DNA of 64,000 nt from the NCBI RefSeq assembly GCF_009498525.1, contig NZ_QSNT01000001.1:423004-487003 (forward strand), given 5' to 3'. Below are positions 61,822-64,000 of this stretch, one piece after another. The number at the start of each line of letters is the position of its first letter. Position 1 is the stretch's first letter. Source of the DNA: Rhizobium sp. ICMP 5592 (lineage in GTDB: Bacteria; Pseudomonadota; Alphaproteobacteria; Rhizobiales; Rhizobiaceae). The notes below the pieces were generated by a model, which was not told where the DNA came from, searched no databases, and saw only the letters and a program-made list of their open reading frames with translations. The position numbers and the translations under genes were made by a program.

Positions 61822-62766
61822 TCAGGGAGCGACGATATCGGTCGTTTTGAAAATGGGCGCGTCGGCATCCTGCTCGAGCAGCCAATCCCGGAAGAGCATG
61901 GCGCCGTGTTTTGCCGGGCGCTGCGCTGGCATCACGAGGTATATGGACTGGCCGGAGCGATGAACCGCGTCCAGCGGATAGACCAAACGGCCAGCTTGGA
62001 TATGATCATGGACAAGGTGTTTCCAGCCAAGCGCAATGCCTTGCCCGAGAACGGCGGCCTCGATCGAGCTGAGTGCGTCCGTGAAGACGAAATCCTGGGC
62101 GAGGCGGGCGACGGGAACGGAATGGTGGAGCAGCCAGTCGCGCCAGCCGAGCCGAACGCGATGCCGCTCCTCAAAATGCAGCAGCCGGTGGTTCAGCAAA
62201 TCGGCAGGCGTATTGATTGGCCCGTGCTCCCTGAGATAGTCGGCGCTGCAAACGGGAATGACTTCTTCCGTCACGAAATGCCACGCGTGGATCCCCGGCC
62301 ATTTGCCGACGCCGAGGCGCGCCGAAATATCGATGTCCTCTTCGTTCAGATCCTGGTCGTCGCGGCTGCTTTCCTCGATACGCAGCGCGATATCAGGATG
62401 CTTCACCTTGAAATCCTTGAGGCGCGGCAGAAGCCAAAGCTGCACGAAGGAGGTCGAAAACGACACTCGGACCGTGTCGTTCGAATGCTTTGTGCGCAGG
62501 GATGTCAGGACCATGTGCAGATGATCGAAAGCCTGCTGCGTTTCCCTGTAAAGTCTCTGGCCCTCAGCGGTCAGCTCCAGCCGCGTGTGTTCGCGGCGAA
62601 ACAGTTTTAGTCCCGTCGCCTCTTCCAAAAGCTTGATCGTCTTGCTGACGGCTGGCTGGCTAACGTTCAGTTCCTCGGCGGCCGCGGTGAAACTCCGTCG
62701 CCGCGCTGCCGCCTCGAAGACGAAGAGATAATTTGCGGAGGGCACCAGGGATCGCAATCTATGCAT
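61822..62766 (-). CDS. LysR-family regulator, GcvA-like
   Basis: A 314-residue GcvA-type LysR protein starting MHRLRSLVPSANYLFVFEAA. The winged helix has RSFTAAAEELNVSQPAVSKTIKLLEEATGLKLF and the effector domain starts near residue 95 (VRVSFSTSFVQLWLLPRL). It converges on the six-gene operon and diverges from the DMGDH-like gene. A dyad overlapping its own start codon (62764-62782) resembles one upstream of the six-gene operon at 56607, which suggests it controls both. Confidence 0.88.
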   Translation of the reverse strand: MHRLRSLVPSANYLFVFEAAARRRSFTAAAEELNVSQPAVSKTIKLLEEATGLKLFRREHTRLELTAEGQRLYRETQQAFDHLHMVLTSLRTKHSNDTVRVSFSTSFVQLWLLPRLKDFKVKHPDIALRIEESSRDDQDLNEEDIDISARLGVGKWPGIHAWHFVTEEVIPVCSADYLREHGPINTPADLLNHRLLHFEERHRVRLGWRDWLLHHSVPVARLAQDFVFTDALSSIEAAVLGQGIALGWKHLVHDHIQAGRLVYPLDAVHRSGQSIYLVMPAQRPAKHGAMLFRDWLLEQDADAPIFKTTDIVAP

Positions 62767-62782
62767 AAATTGAAGTTATGCC
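62764..62782. promoter_or_regulatory. LysR-type dyad GCATAA-N7-TTATGC over the LysR start codon
   Basis: GCATAA (62763-62768) and TTATGC (62776-62781) are perfect arms. The core contains the LysR start codon (minus strand), so binding would block its own expression. Thirteen of 16 bases match the dyad at 56607. Confidence 0.5.
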
Positions 62783-62858
62783 CCTCTGTATTTTTTTGCA
62801 ACGTCACAAGTGAATTCGTGGTCAGTACTCTCGCCCGAAATCAAATCGGGAACTTTCC

Positions 62859-64000
62859 ATGCAAACTCATGCTCGCGCCGTCGTCATCGGTGGTGGTTGT
62901 GTCGGCGCCGCCATCCTTTACGGTCTTGCCAAACGTGGCTGGACGGATGTCGCACTTCTGGAACGCACACAGCTGACCGCCGGCTCCACCTGGCATGCCG
63001 CCGGCCTTATTCCCTCCTATGCGCGCAGCATCAACATCGGCCGGATGATCGCCAAGACGATCGAAATATACGAAGGGCTGGAAGCGGAGACCGGCCAGCA
63101 CGTCGGCTGGCACAAATGCGGGCAGCTGCGCATCGCCAACACGCGCGACCGCCTGGACGAATACAAGAGCTATATGAGCGTTGCCGCCGTTCAGGGCATT
63201 CGCGCCGAACTCGTAACGCCGCAGGAAGCCCGCCAACTCTGGCCGCTTCTGGAAAATAATCACGATATGCTGGCAGCACTCTATCATCCCGATGACGGGC
63301 ATATCGCGCCGGCCGACGTGACGCAGGCAATGGCAAAGGGCGCCCGCGATCGCGGCGCCAAGATCTACCTCAACACAGAGGTGCGCGGCTTTGAGCGCAT
63401 GCCGGGCGGCGAGTGGAAGATCCTCACCAACAATGGCGAGGTCATCTGCGAACATGTCATTTCGGCGACCGGCAATTATGCCCGCCAGACGGGCGCCATG
63501 CTCGGCCTTGAAATTCCGGCAATCCCGATCGTTCATCAATACTGGATCACCGATGCGGTGCCGGAAGTGATCGAGCGCAAGCGGCAGGGCCTGTCGGAAA
63601 TGCCGATCCTGCGCGACGAAGGTTTCGAGGGCTATCTGCGCGAGGAGGGCGATGGCCTGATGTTCGGTCCCTATGAAAAGACCGAGCACCTGAAGCTGTT
63701 CGCTGAGAACGGCGTTCCGGAATGGTTCGGCGCCGACCTGCTGGAAGAGGATTTCGATTCCGTGTCCTGGAACTGGGAACGCGCCATGGAGCTCGTTCCA
63801 GCCCTCGGCCGGGTCGGCATCAAGGCGAACGTGCGCGGTCCGTTCCAGATGACGGCGGACGAATTGCCGCTGGTGGGGCCGGCCTGGGGGCTGGAGAATG
63901 TCTGGATCGCCGAAGGCGTGCCTGGCGGTATCCTCTGGGGTGGCGCCATCGGCTATTACCTGTCGGAACGCATCGTCGAAGGCGCCAACAGTCTCGACAC
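62859..64000 (+). CDS. Dimethylglycine/sarcosine-dehydrogenase-like flavoprotein (3' end outside window)
   Basis: About 380 codons are visible and the frame is still open at the window edge. The FAD fold VVIGGGCVGAAILYGLAKRG starts at residue 8. The family-defining segment LTAGSTWHAAGL follows, in which His46 aligns with the His that binds FAD covalently in dimethylglycine and sarcosine dehydrogenases. Then come GWHKCGQLRIA, HPDDGHIAPADVTQAMAKGA and DELPLVGPAWGLENVWIAEG. Full-length relatives have about 810-860 residues with a C-terminal aminomethyltransferase-like domain using folate, which would lie beyond the window. It diverges from a GcvA-like LysR gene. Confidence 0.88.
   Translation, partial: MQTHARAVVIGGGCVGAAILYGLAKRGWTDVALLERTQLTAGSTWHAAGLIPSYARSINIGRMIAKTIEIYEGLEAETGQHVGWHKCGQLRIANTRDRLDEYKSYMSVAAVQGIRAELVTPQEARQLWPLLENNHDMLAALYHPDDGHIAPADVTQAMAKGARDRGAKIYLNTEVRGFERMPGGEWKILTNNGEVICEHVISATGNYARQTGAMLGLEIPAIPIVHQYWITDAVPEVIERKRQGLSEMPILRDEGFEGYLREEGDGLMFGPYEKTEHLKLFAENGVPEWFGADLLEEDFDSVSWNWERAMELVPALGRVGIKANVRGPFQMTADELPLVGPAWGLENVWIAEGVPGGILWGGAIGYYLSERIVEGANSLD

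Overview
The window reads as part of a repABC-type secondary replicon (plasmid or chromid) of an alphaproteobacterium, most likely Rhizobiaceae. It opens inside the 3' part of repC. The rest is GC-rich accessory DNA dominated by ABC transporters, flavin oxidoreductases, dehydrogenases and LysR regulators, with no rRNA, tRNA, insertion sequence or CRISPR that I can see. The family-level assignment is inference from gene content.

Layout. 1-789: repC end. 1321-3891: NitT/TauT-type (sulfonate-like) ABC operon, then a convergent MFS transporter. 5588-16994: a 2631-residue protein made of 7 leading residues plus exactly 328 Ser/Thr-rich octads, followed by a SPINDLY/OGT-like (GT41) glycosyltransferase and UDP-galactopyranose mutase. 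This is the most unusual part of the window and looks like a candidate protein O-glycosylation locus. 17035-23563: tricarboxylate transporter TctCBA, a periplasmic binding protein and a TctDE-like two-component system, closed by a perfect 18-bp-arm terminator hairpin. 23687-27783: amaB/amaA-like lysine/pipecolate catabolism genes with a divergent LysR gene.

28208-34747: a second NitT/TauT-type ABC operon, a haloacetate-dehalogenase-like hydrolase, a PadR-HAAS-GIN operon and a secreted alpha/beta hydrolase. 34790-41663: GNAT, a plasmid-borne FtsI/PBP2 paralogue, a GAF-Fis regulator lacking the AAA+ domain with its probable target (aldehyde dehydrogenase plus DUF779), an RHH protein and a DJ-1/PfpI protein. 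41931-47562: a chemoreceptor with a C-terminal tether motif, small hypothetical genes, an old-yellow-enzyme reductase and a CoA-transferase.

47577-55252: a seven-gene leftward operon (spermidine/putrescine-type ABC system, FAD amine oxidoreductase, HAD dehalogenase, GMC oxidoreductase) with a divergent LysR gene. 56876-61785: a six-gene rightward operon (polar amino-acid ABC system, Asp/Glu racemase family, aldo/keto reductase). 61822-64000: a LysR gene divergent from a dimethylglycine/sarcosine-dehydrogenase-like gene that runs off the window.

Together the window is a nutrient-scavenging island: each uptake system sits beside its catabolic enzymes and a dedicated regulator. Several regulators have a clear palindrome or direct repeat at the expected promoter, and these are listed individually. 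The octad protein with its glycosylation genes does not fit this catabolic pattern and is the best candidate for an undescribed system.
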